Assembly (NCBI RefSeq): GCF_001420715.1
Contig: NZ_LJJC01000004.1
Coordinates: forward strand, 1,660,090-1,724,089
DNA from: Heyndrickxia shackletonii
Lineage (GTDB): Bacteria; Bacillota; Bacilli; Bacillales; Bacillaceae_C
Length of the DNA stretch: 64,000 nucleotides
Direction of reading: 5' to 3'
Shown: positions 30,498-40,317 of the stretch, piece after piece
Layout: each line of letters starts with the position of its first letter
Numbering within the stretch: the first letter of the stretch is position 1
Notes under the pieces: model-generated
Told to the model about the DNA's origin: nothing
Databases searched by the model: none
What the model saw: the letters and a program-made list of their open reading frames with translations, nothing else
Program-made: the position numbers and the translations under genes

Positions 30498-32240
30498 CTA
30501 TTTGAAATATTCCACTAATCCATTATAGATACCTGTAGAAACAAGCTCTTGGTATTGCTGCGTATTAATGAGGAGCTCTTCATTAGGATTACTTAAATAT
30601 CCTAATTCCGTCAAAACAGCAGGACCGCTGTTTTCCCGAATAACATGAAAATCCCCGAATCGAACTCCTCTGTCTTTTACAGAAACGGAAGCTGAAATGC
30701 CCTGGTCAATATCATTCGCCAATTCTTTTTGATTCTCGTGATAGTAGTAAGTAGTATGCCCAGTAACACTTTGGTCTTCTTTTAAACTATCAAAATGAAT
30801 GCTTATAAAGGCGTCCGCATGATTGTTTTGTGCTATTCCCACACGAGCAGGCAATGAAATATAATGATCATCACTTCTCGTTAAAATAACATTGGCACCA
30901 GCATTTTTTAATTTTTGATATAGCTTCATAGCAGTACTCAATGTAATATTCTTTTCAAATGTCCCTCTATATCCGCTAGTACCTTTGTCCTGACCGCCAT
31001 GGCCGGGGTCAATTACGATGATTTTTCCCTTAAGACCACCAGTAGTACTAGGAGGTGTATTCATCTCAGATGATTTAGACTTAGTTTCACTGGATGAAAC
31101 CAACCAAGAAGCAACATAAGCAATTCCGCCATTTTTTAGCTGAATTTTATACCAATCGTTCACAGTATCCAGAATATTAAAGGAATCTCCGGCATTTGCT
31201 CTTGAAAGAATGCTGGAGTTAGTCGTGGCGTTGCCTCTTAAATTGGTCCCATTGTAAAGAATCGTAACGCTGCCTTTTTGACTTCCTTTCTGGGGAGCTG
31301 TAACGGTGGATTGAGTGGATTTATTGACATACCAGCCAGCAATCCATCCAATCTGGTTATTAAGCTTAATTTCAATCCAATTGTTTTCTTCCTTTTCGAT
31401 TTCAAAGCTTTGGCCACTTGTTATAGATCCAATGATTTTTCCATCTAATGAAGGTTTACTGCGAACATTAATGGAGTTAACATTTACAGTTCCTGTCATC
31501 TTTTGATTGGAATTTTTCGACTGAGTATTCTGGTTCCCTTCATTTCCGCTTACCTTTTGAACATACTGGCTGCTGACCCAGCCTTCCAGTGTACCCATGG
31601 TAAAATGAACCCAACCGTTTTGCTCTTCCAATATATTAAGTTCATTGCCGGTGTTTAAAGAACCAATTACACTGCTCGAAATAGTTGGAGAGGTTCGGAT
31701 ATTAAGATTATCCACTGTCACTATTCCTTTACTGCTGGAAGACTGAATAGACACCTTTTCCTTTGAAGAAAGAAAGTCTTTTGATATCCACCCATTCCCT
31801 CCATCTACCGTGACCTTTACCCAATTTCCATTTTGCGATTGAATGGTTACAACCTGATCTTTTTGAAGTACTCGCAAAATAGAAGAGTCTGAACTTGGAC
31901 CGCTTCTTAAACGCACTCCATCTACCGTTACAGTACCTGTTCCGCCACCAACTGTATTGGACTCGTTTAATGAAACAAGCCAACTAGCTGCCCAACCTGT
32001 ATCCCCGGAAGGCATTTTAATTTCATACCAATCATTTTTTTTCTGTAAAACAGTAAATTGATCTCCTTTTTGCACCTGCTTCAAAATCGGATACGATAAT
32101 CCAGGGCCTTTTCGAATATTCAGCACGGATGCATTAACGGTTACTTTGCTTGTTTCCGCCTGAACCTTTTTCACTGGCTGATTAAATCCAGTGCACGTAA
32201 GTAATAATATCAGCAAAATAAATGTTAATTTTCTACCCAA
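30498..32240 (-). CDS. Multi-SH3 N-acetylmuramoyl-L-alanine amidase (YrvJ-like)
   Basis: A 580-residue secreted wall hydrolase. A signal peptide (about 1-28, ending VQA) is followed by five bacterial SH3b repeats (each with N(I/L)R or LR(S/G)...W(V/Y)...GW(I/V)). A C-terminal Amidase_3 domain (about 405-580) has IVIDPGHGGQDKGTSG, ILTRSDD, SIHFDS and VLTELGYLSN, supplying the zinc ligands and catalytic Glu. Start TTG at 32240 behind AAGGAGGTG. Similar in layout to B. subtilis YrvJ at the same locus. Confidence 0.93.
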   Translation of the reverse strand: MGRKLTFILLILLLTCTGFNQPVKKVQAETSKVTVNASVLNIRKGPGLSYPILKQVQKGDQFTVLQKKNDWYEIKMPSGDTGWAASWLVSLNESNTVGGGTGTVTVDGVRLRSGPSSDSSILRVLQKDQVVTIQSQNGNWVKVTVDGGNGWISKDFLSSKEKVSIQSSSSKGIVTVDNLNIRTSPTISSSVIGSLNTGNELNILEEQNGWVHFTMGTLEGWVSSQYVQKVSGNEGNQNTQSKNSNQKMTGTVNVNSINVRSKPSLDGKIIGSITSGQSFEIEKEENNWIEIKLNNQIGWIAGWYVNKSTQSTVTAPQKGSQKGSVTILYNGTNLRGNATTNSSILSRANAGDSFNILDTVNDWYKIQLKNGGIAYVASWLVSSSETKSKSSEMNTPPSTTGGLKGKIIVIDPGHGGQDKGTSGYRGTFEKNITLSTAMKLYQKLKNAGANVILTRSDDHYISLPARVGIAQNNHADAFISIHFDSLKEDQSVTGHTTYYYHENQKELANDIDQGISASVSVKDRGVRFGDFHVIRENSGPAVLTELGYLSNPNEELLINTQQYQELVSTGIYNGLVEYFK

Positions 32241-32429
32241 TAGGGTGATGCACCTCCTTATCTTTTTTCGCGAGCTTAAGGGATTTCCCTATTTTAGTGC
32301 CACATGTATGTATTCTTTATAAAATAAAAATCTCCTGTTTAATGAAAGAAAAGAATTATCGTGGGAAAGAATAATAATATGACAATTTTTGAATCCAATA
32401 CGAAATAAATAGGGAAAAGGAGACACTAC

Positions 32430-32606
32430 ATGAGAATAAATGACAAAAATCAAATAAGCAATGCAGGAAGCAGTCAAATTTTTCATACAGACTTTCATCA
32501 TTTTATCGAAAAAGAAAACCAGGCCGGGTCCGTTGAACTTGCATCAGAATTTGGTTTATCTTTAGGGGAAGTAAAATTGCTAAAAAAGAAAATGGAACGT
32601 TCTTAA
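32430..32606 (+). CDS. yrzK: Small helix-turn-helix protein YrzK
   Basis: A 58-residue ORF starting MRINDKNQISN, with ATG at 32430 behind AAAAGGAGA. The end, VELASEFGLSLGEVKLLKKKM, reads as a helix-turn-helix of the sigma-factor region 4 type. B. subtilis yrzK sits at this place before hisS. The function is unknown. Confidence 0.7.
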   Translation: MRINDKNQISNAGSSQIFHTDFHHFIEKENQAGSVELASEFGLSLGEVKLLKKKMERS

Positions 32607-32624
32607 CTTTTATTCTAAATACAC

Positions 32625-32653
32625 TTGACAATGCGTATTCCCCCTCGTATTAT
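32625..32653 (+). promoter_or_regulatory. sigma-A promoter of hisS-aspS
   Basis: TTGACA (32625-32630), 17 bases, TATTAT (32648-32653). A start near 32660 puts the whole T-box in the transcript. Confidence 0.85.
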
Positions 32654-32664
32654 TATATAAATAT

Positions 32665-32950
32665 AAAAGAACATTTCAACATATAACCGTTGATAAAGCA
32701 CAGTAGTTAAGAGTACACATGGAAAGAGAAGAGTTGCCTAGGCTGGAAGCACTCTGCATGATGACTTAGCGAATGAACACTTTGTAGGTTTCTTCCTGAA
32801 AAAGTCGCGATAACGATATTTAGTAGGGGTAGAACGTATAACAGGCGTTAACTGTTCTTAAGTGGAAGTGTAAACTTCAATTAGGGTGGCACCACGGGAA
32901 ACAAAACTCTCGTCCCTTGTTTTTTAACAAGGGATCGAGGGTTTTTTTAT
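32665..32950 (+). promoter_or_regulatory. T-box leader of hisS-aspS
   Basis: Stem I appears closed by ATAAAG (32693-32698) with CTTTGT (32780-32785). An AGTA S-turn element is at 32712, and the specifier region GAACAC is at 32775-32780. The T-box bulge AGGGTGGCACCACGGG lies at 32883-32898, then the terminator stem CGTCCCTTGT...ACAAGGGATCG with a T run (to 32948). The specifier could be CAC (His) or AAC (Asn), and the bulge is TGGC (see findings). Confidence 0.93.
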
Positions 32951-33008
32951 TTTTTTTCGATTCCCGCACAAATAGTACATATGGAAAAAAATTAAAGGAG
33001 GAAAAACA

Positions 33009-34277
33009 GTGGCAATTCAGATTCCAAGAGGAACACAGGATATTTTACCCAGCCAAGTTGGAACATGGGAACTCATTGAAAACAAAGCGAAAGAAATTTG
33101 CCATAAATATCAATATAAAGAAATTCGAACTCCAATATTCGAACACACGGAATTATTTCATAAGAGCGGAGAAACGACAGATATCGTTCAAAAGGAAATG
33201 TATTCGTTTAAGGACCGCGGCGATCGGGATTTAACGCTGCGACCCGAAGGAACTCCGGCAGTTGTTCGTTCCTATGTGGAAAATAAAATGTACGGTGATC
33301 CTAACCAACCTGTTAAATTATTTTATAATGGCCCAATGTTTCGATATGAAAGACCACAGGCGGGCAGATACCGTCAGTTTGTGCAATTCGGGGTCGAAGC
33401 GTTAGGCAGTCAAGATCCTGCCATTGATGCAGAAGTAATTTCACTTGCGATGGAGGTTTATCAAAGCCTGGGCTTGAAACATTTGAAATTGGTTATAAAC
33501 AGCCTTGGGGATAAGGAAAGCAGAATCGCACACCGTGAAGCTTTAATTAAACATTTTAAACCAAGAATTCATGAGTTTTGTGCAGATTGCCAAAATCGTT
33601 TAGAAAAAAATCCATTACGTATTTTGGATTGTAAAAAAGATCGGGATCATGAGTTAATGAAATCTGCACCGCCTATATTTGAATTTTTCAACGAAGAATC
33701 AAAGCAATACTTTGATCAAGTTCTTGCTTATTTAGATGCTCTAGGCATCGCGTACGAAGTAGATCCTACCTTAGTGAGAGGGCTGGATTACTATAATCAC
33801 ACAGCATTTGAAATTATGAGTAATGCTGAAGGATTCGGTGCCATTACTACGTTATGCGGAGGCGGTCGTTATAATGGACTTGTTCAGGAGATGGGCGGAC
33901 CGGAAACTCCGGGAATGGGATTTGCACTTAGTATTGAACGTTTAATTGCTGCATTGGACGCCGAAGGTATTACCTTGCAAACGGAAGCAAAAGTGGACTG
34001 CTATGTAGTTGCTTTAGGAGACGAAGCAAAAATTCCAGCCATGGTTTTATTGCAACAGCTAAGAAAAGCAGGGTATTCGGCTGATAAGGATTATCTAGAC
34101 CGAAAAATGAAAGCACAGCTTAAGGCGGCAGACAGAATGAAAGCGAAATTTGTTGCCATTTTGGGTGAAGATGAAATAAAAATGAACAAAGTAGTGGTGA
34201 AGAATATGGAGAATGGAGAGCAAGTAGAACTTTCTATCTCAAACTTCATATCTGAATTTGAAAGATTAGGTCGATAA
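33009..34277 (+). CDS. hisS: Histidine-tRNA ligase
   Basis: Class II synthetase charging tRNA-His. The protein is 422 residues. Motif 2 is in [20 protein letters not shown], the histidine motifs are [14 protein letters not shown] and GGGRYNGLV, motif 3 is [10 protein letters not shown], and a C-terminal anticodon-binding domain begins near 325. GTG start at 33009 behind AAAGGAGG. First gene of a T-box-controlled operon with aspS, 14 bases apart. Confidence 0.98.
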   Translation: MAIQIPRGTQDILPSQVGTWELIENKAKEICHKYQYKEIRTPIFEHTELFHKSGETTDIVQKEMYSFKDRGDRDLTLRPEGTPAVVRSYVENKMYGDPNQPVKLFYNGPMFRYERPQAGRYRQFVQFGVEALGSQDPAIDAEVISLAMEVYQSLGLKHLKLVINSLGDKESRIAHREALIKHFKPRIHEFCADCQNRLEKNPLRILDCKKDRDHELMKSAPPIFEFFNEESKQYFDQVLAYLDALGIAYEVDPTLVRGLDYYNHTAFEIMSNAEGFGAITTLCGGGRYNGLVQEMGGPETPGMGFALSIERLIAALDAEGITLQTEAKVDCYVVALGDEAKIPAMVLLQQLRKAGYSADKDYLDRKMKAQLKAADRMKAKFVAILGEDEIKMNKVVVKNMENGEQVELSISNFISEFERLGR

Positions 34278-34291
34278 GGGAGGCAATGGTT

Positions 34292-36070
34292 ATGTTTGGA
34301 AGAACCTATTATTGTGGAGAAATTACGGAAAAAAATATTGGAGAAACAGTTACTTTAAAAGGCTGGGTTCAAAAAAGAAGGGATCTTGGAGGGCTAATCT
34401 TTATTGATTTACGTGACCGTACCGGTATTGTACAAATTGTCTTCAATCCTGCTAATTCAACAGAAGCATTAGCAATAGCAGAAAAGGTACGAAATGAATA
34501 TGTTTTGGATGTCCAAGGGGAAGTTGTTGGCAGAAGTGAAGGAACTATTAATGAAAACATTAAGACAGGTAAAATAGAAATAAAGGTAGAAAAAGTATCC
34601 ATTATAAATGAAGCTAAAACTCCTCCATTTATGATTGAAAATAATACGGATGTTTCAGAAGATCTACGATTAAAATATCGTTATTTAGACCTTCGCAGAC
34701 CTGTTTTATTTGAGACTTTTAAAATGCGTCATAACGTCACAAAATCTTTTCGCAACTTTTTAGATGAAGAAGGCTTTTTAGATGTGGAGACACCGATTTT
34801 AACGAAGAGTACTCCTGAGGGGGCACGTGATTATTTGGTGCCAAGCCGGGTTCATCCAGGAGATTTTTATGCACTTCCGCAATCTCCGCAAATCTTTAAG
34901 CAATTATTAATGGTTGCTGGTTTCGATAAATATTATCAAATTGCAAGATGTTTTAGGGATGAGGATTTACGTGCTGACCGTCAGCCTGAATTTACCCAAA
35001 TCGATATTGAAACAAGCTTCTACAGTCAAGAAGATATAATGGCAATGACGGAAAGAATGATGAGCCGTTTGATGAAGGAAGTGAAAGGAATAGACATCGT
35101 TACTCCACTTCCAAGATTAACGTATGATGAAGCGATGAGCCGTTATGGTTCTGATAAGCCGGATACACGTTTTGGTCTGGAATTGGTAGATGTTTCTGAG
35201 CTAGTGAAGGATTCTGGTTTTAAAGTATTTTCAGGAGCAGTTTCTTCTGGTGGCCAAGTAAAAGCCATAAATGTAAAAGGTGCCGCAGACAAATATTCCA
35301 GAAAAGATATTGATGGTTTAACAGAGTTTGTTTCAGTATATGGCGCTAAAGGCTTAGCTTGGTTGAAAGTGGAAGAAGAGGGCTTAAAAGGACCAATCTC
35401 GAAATTCTTTTCCGAAGAAGAACAAAGTCAGCTAAGTCAATTACTTGAAACTGAAACAGGAGATTTACTATTATTCGTAGCAGATAAAAAATCTGTTGTT
35501 GCAGATGCACTTGGAGCATTACGATTAAAACTGGGGAAAGATCTTCAGTTGATTGACCAAAGTAAATTTAATTTCTTATGGGTAACAGACTGGCCGTTAT
35601 TTGAATATGACGAAGAAGAAGGTCGTTATTATGCAGCCCACCATCCATTTACAATGCCAGTCAGAGAAGAAATCGATAAATTAGAAAGTGATCCTGCAAG
35701 TGTTAAAGCGCAAGCTTACGATTTGGTGCTTAATGGCTATGAACTTGGCGGTGGATCTTTACGTATTTTTGAACGTGATGTTCAAGAAAAAATGTTTAAG
35801 ACACTTGGATTTACAAAAGAACAAGCTACAGAACAATTTGGATTCTTGCTTGAAGCTTTTGATTATGGCACACCTCCACATGGCGGAATTGCCCTTGGTT
35901 TAGACCGAATTGTCATGCTTCTTGCCGGAAGAACAAACCTTCGTGATACCATTGCATTTCCGAAAACAGCAAGTGCAAGCTGTCTGTTAACGGAAGCACC
36001 TGGTGAAGTAAGCCAACAACAATTGGATGAACTAAGTTTATCGCTAAACTTGAAGAAGAAAACAGAATAA
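34292..36070 (+). CDS. aspS: Aspartate-tRNA ligase
   Basis: Class II synthetase, 592 residues. The N-terminal OB anticodon domain ([20 protein letters not shown]) is followed by motif 2 ([21 protein letters not shown]), the bacterial GAD insertion (about 290-420) and motif 3 ([15 protein letters not shown]). I take the ATG at 34292 ([10 protein letters not shown]), well spaced from GGGAGG; the ATG at 34286 is too close to it. Confidence 0.98.
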   Translation: MFGRTYYCGEITEKNIGETVTLKGWVQKRRDLGGLIFIDLRDRTGIVQIVFNPANSTEALAIAEKVRNEYVLDVQGEVVGRSEGTINENIKTGKIEIKVEKVSIINEAKTPPFMIENNTDVSEDLRLKYRYLDLRRPVLFETFKMRHNVTKSFRNFLDEEGFLDVETPILTKSTPEGARDYLVPSRVHPGDFYALPQSPQIFKQLLMVAGFDKYYQIARCFRDEDLRADRQPEFTQIDIETSFYSQEDIMAMTERMMSRLMKEVKGIDIVTPLPRLTYDEAMSRYGSDKPDTRFGLELVDVSELVKDSGFKVFSGAVSSGGQVKAINVKGAADKYSRKDIDGLTEFVSVYGAKGLAWLKVEEEGLKGPISKFFSEEEQSQLSQLLETETGDLLLFVADKKSVVADALGALRLKLGKDLQLIDQSKFNFLWVTDWPLFEYDEEEGRYYAAHHPFTMPVREEIDKLESDPASVKAQAYDLVLNGYELGGGSLRIFERDVQEKMFKTLGFTKEQATEQFGFLLEAFDYGTPPHGGIALGLDRIVMLLAGRTNLRDTIAFPKTASASCLLTEAPGEVSQQQLDELSLSLNLKKKTE

Positions 36071-36110
36071 TTTTGTCGAATATAGTCAATCATTTCCACC
36101 TTTAGTCACA

Positions 36111-36139
36111 TTGAAATATAAAAAAAACCGTGATATTCT
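36111..36139 (+). promoter_or_regulatory. sigma-A promoter of 6S RNA
   Basis: TTGAAA (36111-36116), 17 bases, TATTCT (36134-36139), placed just upstream of the 6S RNA sequence. Confidence 0.75.
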
Positions 36140-36146
36140 ATTTACA

Positions 36147-36357
36147 AGCAGATGAGTCCTGATGTGTACGTTGTGACACCTTATCGTTTTGACCGAACAT
36201 ATCTACCTTCGGGAGTTCGGAGTTTCCAACTGGCATACATGCCTTTATGGAAGGACGTATAAAAGCTGGGGCAGAACACCCACCTGCGAAAGAGCGGGTT
36301 CAAGACAAAAGGATTTTTGTTGACGGCATGATTGGGGCTCATCATCAATAATGGAAA
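36147..36357 (+). ncRNA. bsrA: 6S RNA (BsrA/SsrS type)
   Basis: 6S RNA mimics an open promoter and holds sigma-A RNA polymerase. The segment between aspS and tcdA matches the B. subtilis 6S-1 locus. It carries GATGAGTCCTGATGTGT at the 5' end, GGGGCAGAACACCCACCTGC and GGGTTCAAGACAAAAGGATT in the middle, and TTGGGGCTCATCATC at the 3' end. The two ends pair (GATGAG/CTCATC), as in known 6S RNAs. Exact ends are inferred from the promoter and terminator. Confidence 0.9.
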
Positions 36358-36360
36358 TCT

Positions 36361-36390
36361 TAACTCTCTAGTGATAGAGGGTTTTTTATT
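36361..36390 (+). terminator. Terminator after 6S RNA
   Basis: AACTCTCTA, GTGA loop, TAGAGGGTTTTTT. Confidence 0.85.
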
Positions 36391-36411
36391 TGGATTAAAA
36401 ATAAATCTATA

Positions 36412-36440
36412 TTGCAATTCAACTATGAATTGTTTATTCT
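36412..36440 (+). promoter_or_regulatory. Probable promoter of tcdA
   Basis: TTGCAA (36412-36417), 17 bases, TATTCT (36435-36440). It lies upstream of repeat copy A, so the repeat would be in the tcdA 5' untranslated RNA. Confidence 0.6.
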
Positions 36441-36470
36441 TATTCAAGTAAGAAAAAGATGTTTTTGGAA

Positions 36471-36632
36471 AGGTCTTTTCTTAATAAATGTTGGTTTTAA
36501 AGATAGAAACATTATAAACTCTTATTTTGGGGTTAAAAATAATTAACTTTTTTAAGAAAAGATGCCCCAAAACTAAGTCCACTTTAGAACTTATTACCAT
36601 GTACGAAAACAACAATCTATACGAAAACTAGC
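36471..36632 (+). repeat. MITE-like element, copy A
   Basis: 162 bases from AGGTCTTTTCTTAATAAATG to ATACGAAAACTAGC, with the core TTAAGAAAAGATGCCCC at 36552-36568. Its ends are imperfect inverted repeats. It shares its ends, core and length with copies B (54595) and C (61357). It ends just before the tcdA ribosome site. Confidence 0.75.
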
Positions 36633-36648
36633 TTTGGAGATGATACAA

Positions 36649-37413
36649 TTGCTTCATCAATTTTCACGTAATGAACTTGCTATTGGTGTAGAAGGCCTAG
36701 AAAAATTAAAAAATAGTACTGTAGCGATACTTGGGATTGGCGGAGTAGGTTCCTTTGCAACAGAGGCTCTTGCCAGAAGCGGAGTAGGTAAACTAATTTT
36801 AGTTGATAAAGATAATGTAGATATTACCAATATAAACCGACAACTTCCGGCACTTCTTTCCACCATTGGGAAACCGAAAGCAGACTTAATGAAAGAAAGA
36901 ATAAAGGATATTAATCCTGAATGTGAAGTTATTGCATTAAGTATGTTTTATACAGAAGAAACATATGAAGATTTTTTTAGCTACGATTTGGATTTTGTCG
37001 TTGATGCTTCCGATACCATTATTTATAAAATTCACTTAATGAAGGAATGTTTAAAGAGAAATATACCAATTATTTCAAGCATGGGTGCTGCTAATAAAAC
37101 GGATCCAACTCGCTTACGAATAGAGGATATTTCAAAAACGCATACAGATCCAATTGCTAAAGTAATCCGAGCGAAACTTCGGAAGGAAGGAATCCGCAAA
37201 GGAATTCCGGTAGTTTTTTCAGATGAAAGTCCAATTGTGATTCGTGAGGACATCCGAAAAGTGGTAGGAAAAGATGATGCGAAGATTCGCAAGGCGAAAA
37301 TGCCACCGTCATCCAATGCATTTGTTCCTTCGACTGTCGGTTTGTTTATGGCGAGCTATGTAGTGAATTCCATACTAAAGGATATTGAAATTAAACGGGT
37401 TAAAGATAAATAA
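36649..37413 (+). CDS. tcdA: tRNA threonylcarbamoyladenosine dehydratase TcdA (YrvM)
   Basis: An E1-like enzyme that cyclises t6A37 to ct6A in tRNA. The TTG at 36649 after TTTGGAGA gives 254 residues (MLHQFSRNELAIGVEGLEKL), the B. subtilis length; the earlier in-frame ATG (36640) overlaps the ribosome site. The ATP-binding fold is VAILGIGGVGSFATEALARSGVGKLILVDKD, with DVTNxNRQ-type DITNINRQ and KMPPSSNAFVPSTVGL. Confidence 0.96.
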   Translation: MLHQFSRNELAIGVEGLEKLKNSTVAILGIGGVGSFATEALARSGVGKLILVDKDNVDITNINRQLPALLSTIGKPKADLMKERIKDINPECEVIALSMFYTEETYEDFFSYDLDFVVDASDTIIYKIHLMKECLKRNIPIISSMGAANKTDPTRLRIEDISKTHTDPIAKVIRAKLRKEGIRKGIPVVFSDESPIVIREDIRKVVGKDDAKIRKAKMPPSSNAFVPSTVGLFMASYVVNSILKDIEIKRVKDK

Positions 37414-37423
37414 TACGGTTAAA

Positions 37424-37456
37424 TGAGCTGCTAATTTAAGCAGCTTATTTTTTTTG
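37424..37456 (+). terminator. Terminator of tcdA
   Basis: GAGCTGCT, loop, AGCAGCTT, followed by ATTTTTTTT. Confidence 0.88.
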
Positions 37457-37466
37457 CCATAAAATA

Positions 37467-37515
37467 TTGACTTGTATTCACGTATTAGTGTACTATTCAA
37501 ATAGAACACTAATAC
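37467..37515 (+). promoter_or_regulatory. Promoter and YtrA-type operator of the ABC cluster
   Basis: TTGACT (37467-37472), 18 bases, TACTAT (37491-37496). The -10 lies within a 34-base dyad (37482-37515): GTATTAGTGT, A, CTAT, TCAA, ATAG, A, ACACTAATAC. It is perfect except for the opposed A. A YtrA-type GntR regulator is encoded in the same cluster, and TGTACTA-like half sites are what I recall for that family. Binding would block the promoter. Confidence 0.75.
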
Positions 37516-37533
37516 AAAAGGTTGGGATACTGG

Positions 37534-38313
37534 ATGATTCCTTTCAAAGGATTGTTAAAAAAAGAATTTTACATTACAAGACTTTGGTTTCTTACTTGGA
37601 TCATAATCATGCTTATTAGTATTATTGCTTCCTATATCATCGCTTATCGAATTCATGAGCCGATGGTACCGGTTGGATTCAATATAGGTATAGCGGTTTT
37701 ACATTTCGGATTCATGCCTATGATGTTCTTATCATCTTTGAAGCTGGAAGGGAAAACACAACTATGGCTATACAATCCGCAAAGCAGCAAAACTTTAATA
37801 TTAGCTAAAATAACAGTTATATTTATCTATCAGGTTATTTCTCAACTTATTCTGACTATTTCTGGCTATATTGTTTACGAATATGTCTTGAGTCATGGGA
37901 TGAAGATCGAATCGTTTCCTTTTCTAACATATGTGACACTATTTCTCTTTTTATTATTAACAGGCTTGTATTTTTCGTGCTGGATTTTATTTTATTGGTG
38001 TTTTTTTCACTCGCTCGGAAAATATCCGAGTATCAAGAAAATAAGATGGTTATTCGTACTTATACTATTTTTCATCTTAAATGCCATTGAAACTGCCTTA
38101 ATGCAAATAGATTCTCTTAGAGATATTGTTACGAAATGGAAACTGCCAATGTATATATATCCAAGATTTCATTATGTAGTAACGTCACATAAATGGAATT
38201 TGCAATTTGATATGCAACAGGTGTCTATCATTCCAATCTTTATATATGCCATTATCGCAATTGCTCTTTATTTTATTTCCAGCAGGTTTCTGGATAAAAA
38301 AGTTGAGGTGTAG
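37534..38313 (+). CDS. ABC transporter membrane protein
   Basis: About 259 residues with six to seven hydrophobic segments (LWFLTWIIIMLISIIASYII, VLHFGFMPMMFLSSLKL, VIFIYQVISQLILTISGYIV and others). The N terminus FKGLLKKEFYITRLWFL is typical of ABC-2-type permeases. No ATP site. First gene of the cluster behind the dyad operator. The start could also be the in-frame TTG at 37522. The substrate is unknown. Confidence 0.75.
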   Translation: MIPFKGLLKKEFYITRLWFLTWIIIMLISIIASYIIAYRIHEPMVPVGFNIGIAVLHFGFMPMMFLSSLKLEGKTQLWLYNPQSSKTLILAKITVIFIYQVISQLILTISGYIVYEYVLSHGMKIESFPFLTYVTLFLFLLLTGLYFSCWILFYWCFFHSLGKYPSIKKIRWLFVLILFFILNAIETALMQIDSLRDIVTKWKLPMYIYPRFHYVVTSHKWNLQFDMQQVSIIPIFIYAIIAIALYFISSRFLDKKVEV

Positions 38314-38316
38314 GGT

Positions 38317-38694
38317 ATGACACAAGAATTTCAAACATCCAAACCGATATATATGCAAATTGCCGAACGAATTTTTCAACAAATTGTCAGAGGCGAAATG
38401 GCATCCGGTGAAAAGTTAGCCTCAGTAAGGGAAATGGCAATTCAAACCGGAGTAAATCCAAACACAATCCAAAGGACATATAGCGAGATGGAGAGGATGG
38501 GTATTGTGGAAACAAGAAGGGGTCAGGGGACTTTTATAACGGAAAATAAGGTCATATTAACTGAATTAAAGATTCGCTTGCAAACGGATATTATTCAGTC
38601 GTTTGTCAAGAGCATGAAAGATATTGGTTTTTCCAAAGAAGAAATTGTCCAGGGATTACAGGATTATTTAAACGGGTGTGATGAACATGATTGA
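38317..38694 (+). CDS. GntR-family regulator, YtrA subfamily
   Basis: A 125-residue protein. The N-terminal winged helix ([64 protein letters not shown]) is the GntR domain. The short helical tail, with no effector domain, is the YtrA type. It lies 3 bases after the permease gene and overlaps the following ATPase gene, and probably represses the dyad-containing promoter at 37467. Confidence 0.92.
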   Translation: MTQEFQTSKPIYMQIAERIFQQIVRGEMASGEKLASVREMAIQTGVNPNTIQRTYSEMERMGIVETRRGQGTFITENKVILTELKIRLQTDIIQSFVKSMKDIGFSKEEIVQGLQDYLNGCDEHD

Positions 38695-39403
38695 GTTAAG
38701 AAATGTATCTAAAAAATATGGAAGGGATTTTTCATTAAAGGACGTTTCGATAACATTTAAACCAGGTAAGATTTATGGCTTGCTTGGTCCAAACGGCAGC
38801 GGAAAATCAACAACCCTTAAAATGATAAGTGGGCTAGTCTATCCGAATAAAGGAGAAATATTCGTGGATGGAGAGCTGGTAAATCGAAAAATTTCGAGAA
38901 AAGTTGCTTACTTAACAGAACTGGATATGTTTTATGATCCATTTACCGTTCAACATATGATTGATTTCTATGCTACCCAATTTCCGGACTTTGAGATGGA
39001 AAAAGCAAATACGCTTGTAAATGATTTAAAACTGGATCGTTCAAAAAAGATAAAACAATTATCAAAGGGAAATCGCGGCCGCTTGAAGCTAGTTCTTGCA
39101 CTTTCGAGGAACGCCCCAATCCTGCTTTTGGATGAACCATTTTCCGGACTGGATCCAATGGTGAGGGAGTCTATTGTAAAAAGTCTATTAAGCTATATTG
39201 ATTTTGAGGAACAAACGGTCATCATCGCTACCCATGAAATTGATGAAATTGAACCACTGTTAGACGAAGTGCTAGCTATATTTAATGGGAACCTAATAGG
39301 TATACAAAACGTAGAAACACTTCGGGAGGAAAAAGGAGTATCTGTATTACAATGGTTTAAAAAGATCATGGAAGAAAATGGAGTTTACGGAGGAGAAAAG
39401 TAA
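38687..39403 (+). CDS. ABC transporter ATP-binding protein
   Basis: 238 residues from the ATG at 38687 ([20 protein letters not shown]). Walker [10 protein letters not shown], signature-like [17 protein letters not shown] and Walker [13 protein letters not shown] are present, followed by the H-loop histidine in [10 protein letters not shown]. The LSKGN signature and length resemble YtrB-type ATPases. It overlaps the end of the regulator gene by 8 bases, so translation is probably coupled. Confidence 0.92.
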   Translation: MIELRNVSKKYGRDFSLKDVSITFKPGKIYGLLGPNGSGKSTTLKMISGLVYPNKGEIFVDGELVNRKISRKVAYLTELDMFYDPFTVQHMIDFYATQFPDFEMEKANTLVNDLKLDRSKKIKQLSKGNRGRLKLVLALSRNAPILLLDEPFSGLDPMVRESIVKSLLSYIDFEEQTVIIATHEIDEIEPLLDEVLAIFNGNLIGIQNVETLREEKGVSVLQWFKKIMEENGVYGGEK

Positions 39404-40317
39404 TGAAACCTGCAGTTGAATTAAAGAATGTCACTAAGGTCATTAAAGGTAAAAAGATTATTGATAATCTCAGTTTTACAATTAATGAAGGAGAAGTGTT
39501 TGGTTTTTTAGGGCCTAATGGTGCCGGAAAAACTACCACTATCAGAATGATTGTCGGATTAATGGGGATTACTTCAGGTGAAATTCTCATTTGCGGCAAC
39601 AGTATTACAAAAAATCATGATAAAGCATTGCGAAATGTCGGGGGAATCGTTGAAAACCCAGAAATGTATAAATTTTTAACAGGGTATCAAAACTTAATGC
39701 AATATGCACGAATGATCAAGGGTATCACAAAGGAAAAAATTGATGAAGTGGTGCAACTGGTGGGACTAACAGACCGCATACATGATAAGGTGAAAACTTA
39801 TTCCCTTGGAATGCGCCAGCGTCTAGGATTGGCACAAAGTTTGCTGCATGACCCAAAAGTTATGATATTAGACGAGCCGACAAATGGTTTAGACCCTGCC
39901 GGAATAAGAGAAATTCGCGACCACTTACGCATCCTTTCAAAAGAAAGAGGAATGGCGGTTATCGTTTCCAGTCACCTTTTATCGGAGATGGAAATGATGT
40001 GTGACCGAATTGCCATTATTCAAAAAGGGAAGCTGATTGATGTTCAGCAAGTCCATGATTTTGTTAATGATGATGTTCATAAATATTTTATAGAGTTGGA
40101 CGTTACAAATATAAATTCTGTCCAAAATCTCGCGAATCTATCATTTGTTCAACAGGAAAATGGTATAGAGATTGAAGTAGAAAAAGATCAAATTCCGGAT
40201 ATCATAAAACAACTTGTGGAAAGCGGCGTTCGCATTTACGAAGTGAAGGCAGTTTCGAAATCTCTTGAAGATCGTTTCTTAGAAGTTACTGGCAAGGAGG
40301 AAGTTGCACATGCTTAA
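39403..40317 (+). CDS. ABC transporter ATP-binding protein (BcrA-like)
   Basis: 304 residues. Walker A GPNGAGKTT, signature YSLGMRQRLGLAQSLLHDPK, Walker B VMILDEPTNGLDPAG and the H-loop in VIVSSHLLSEME are intact. A C-terminal extension of about 90 residues is typical of exporters of the BcrA/CcmA type, which include peptide-antibiotic self-protection pumps; the substrate here cannot be told. The ATG overlaps the previous stop by one base. Confidence 0.92.
   Translation: MKPAVELKNVTKVIKGKKIIDNLSFTINEGEVFGFLGPNGAGKTTTIRMIVGLMGITSGEILICGNSITKNHDKALRNVGGIVENPEMYKFLTGYQNLMQYARMIKGITKEKIDEVVQLVGLTDRIHDKVKTYSLGMRQRLGLAQSLLHDPKVMILDEPTNGLDPAGIREIRDHLRILSKERGMAVIVSSHLLSEMEMMCDRIAIIQKGKLIDVQQVHDFVNDDVHKYFIELDVTNINSVQNLANLSFVQQENGIEIEVEKDQIPDIIKQLVESGVRIYEVKAVSKSLEDRFLEVTGKEEVAHA

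Noticed and set aside
32289-32501. Minus-strand ORF of 70 codons upstream of the amidase
   Set aside because: It overlaps the yrzK coding region antisense and lacks a ribosome site. The plus-strand 58-codon yrzK fits known gene order better.
32917-33234. Plus-strand ORF over the T-box terminator and hisS start
   Set aside because: It runs through the terminator T run and the wrong frame of hisS.
36181-36447. Minus-strand ORF across the 6S RNA
   Set aside because: The region is a recognisable 6S RNA; the ORF is chance.
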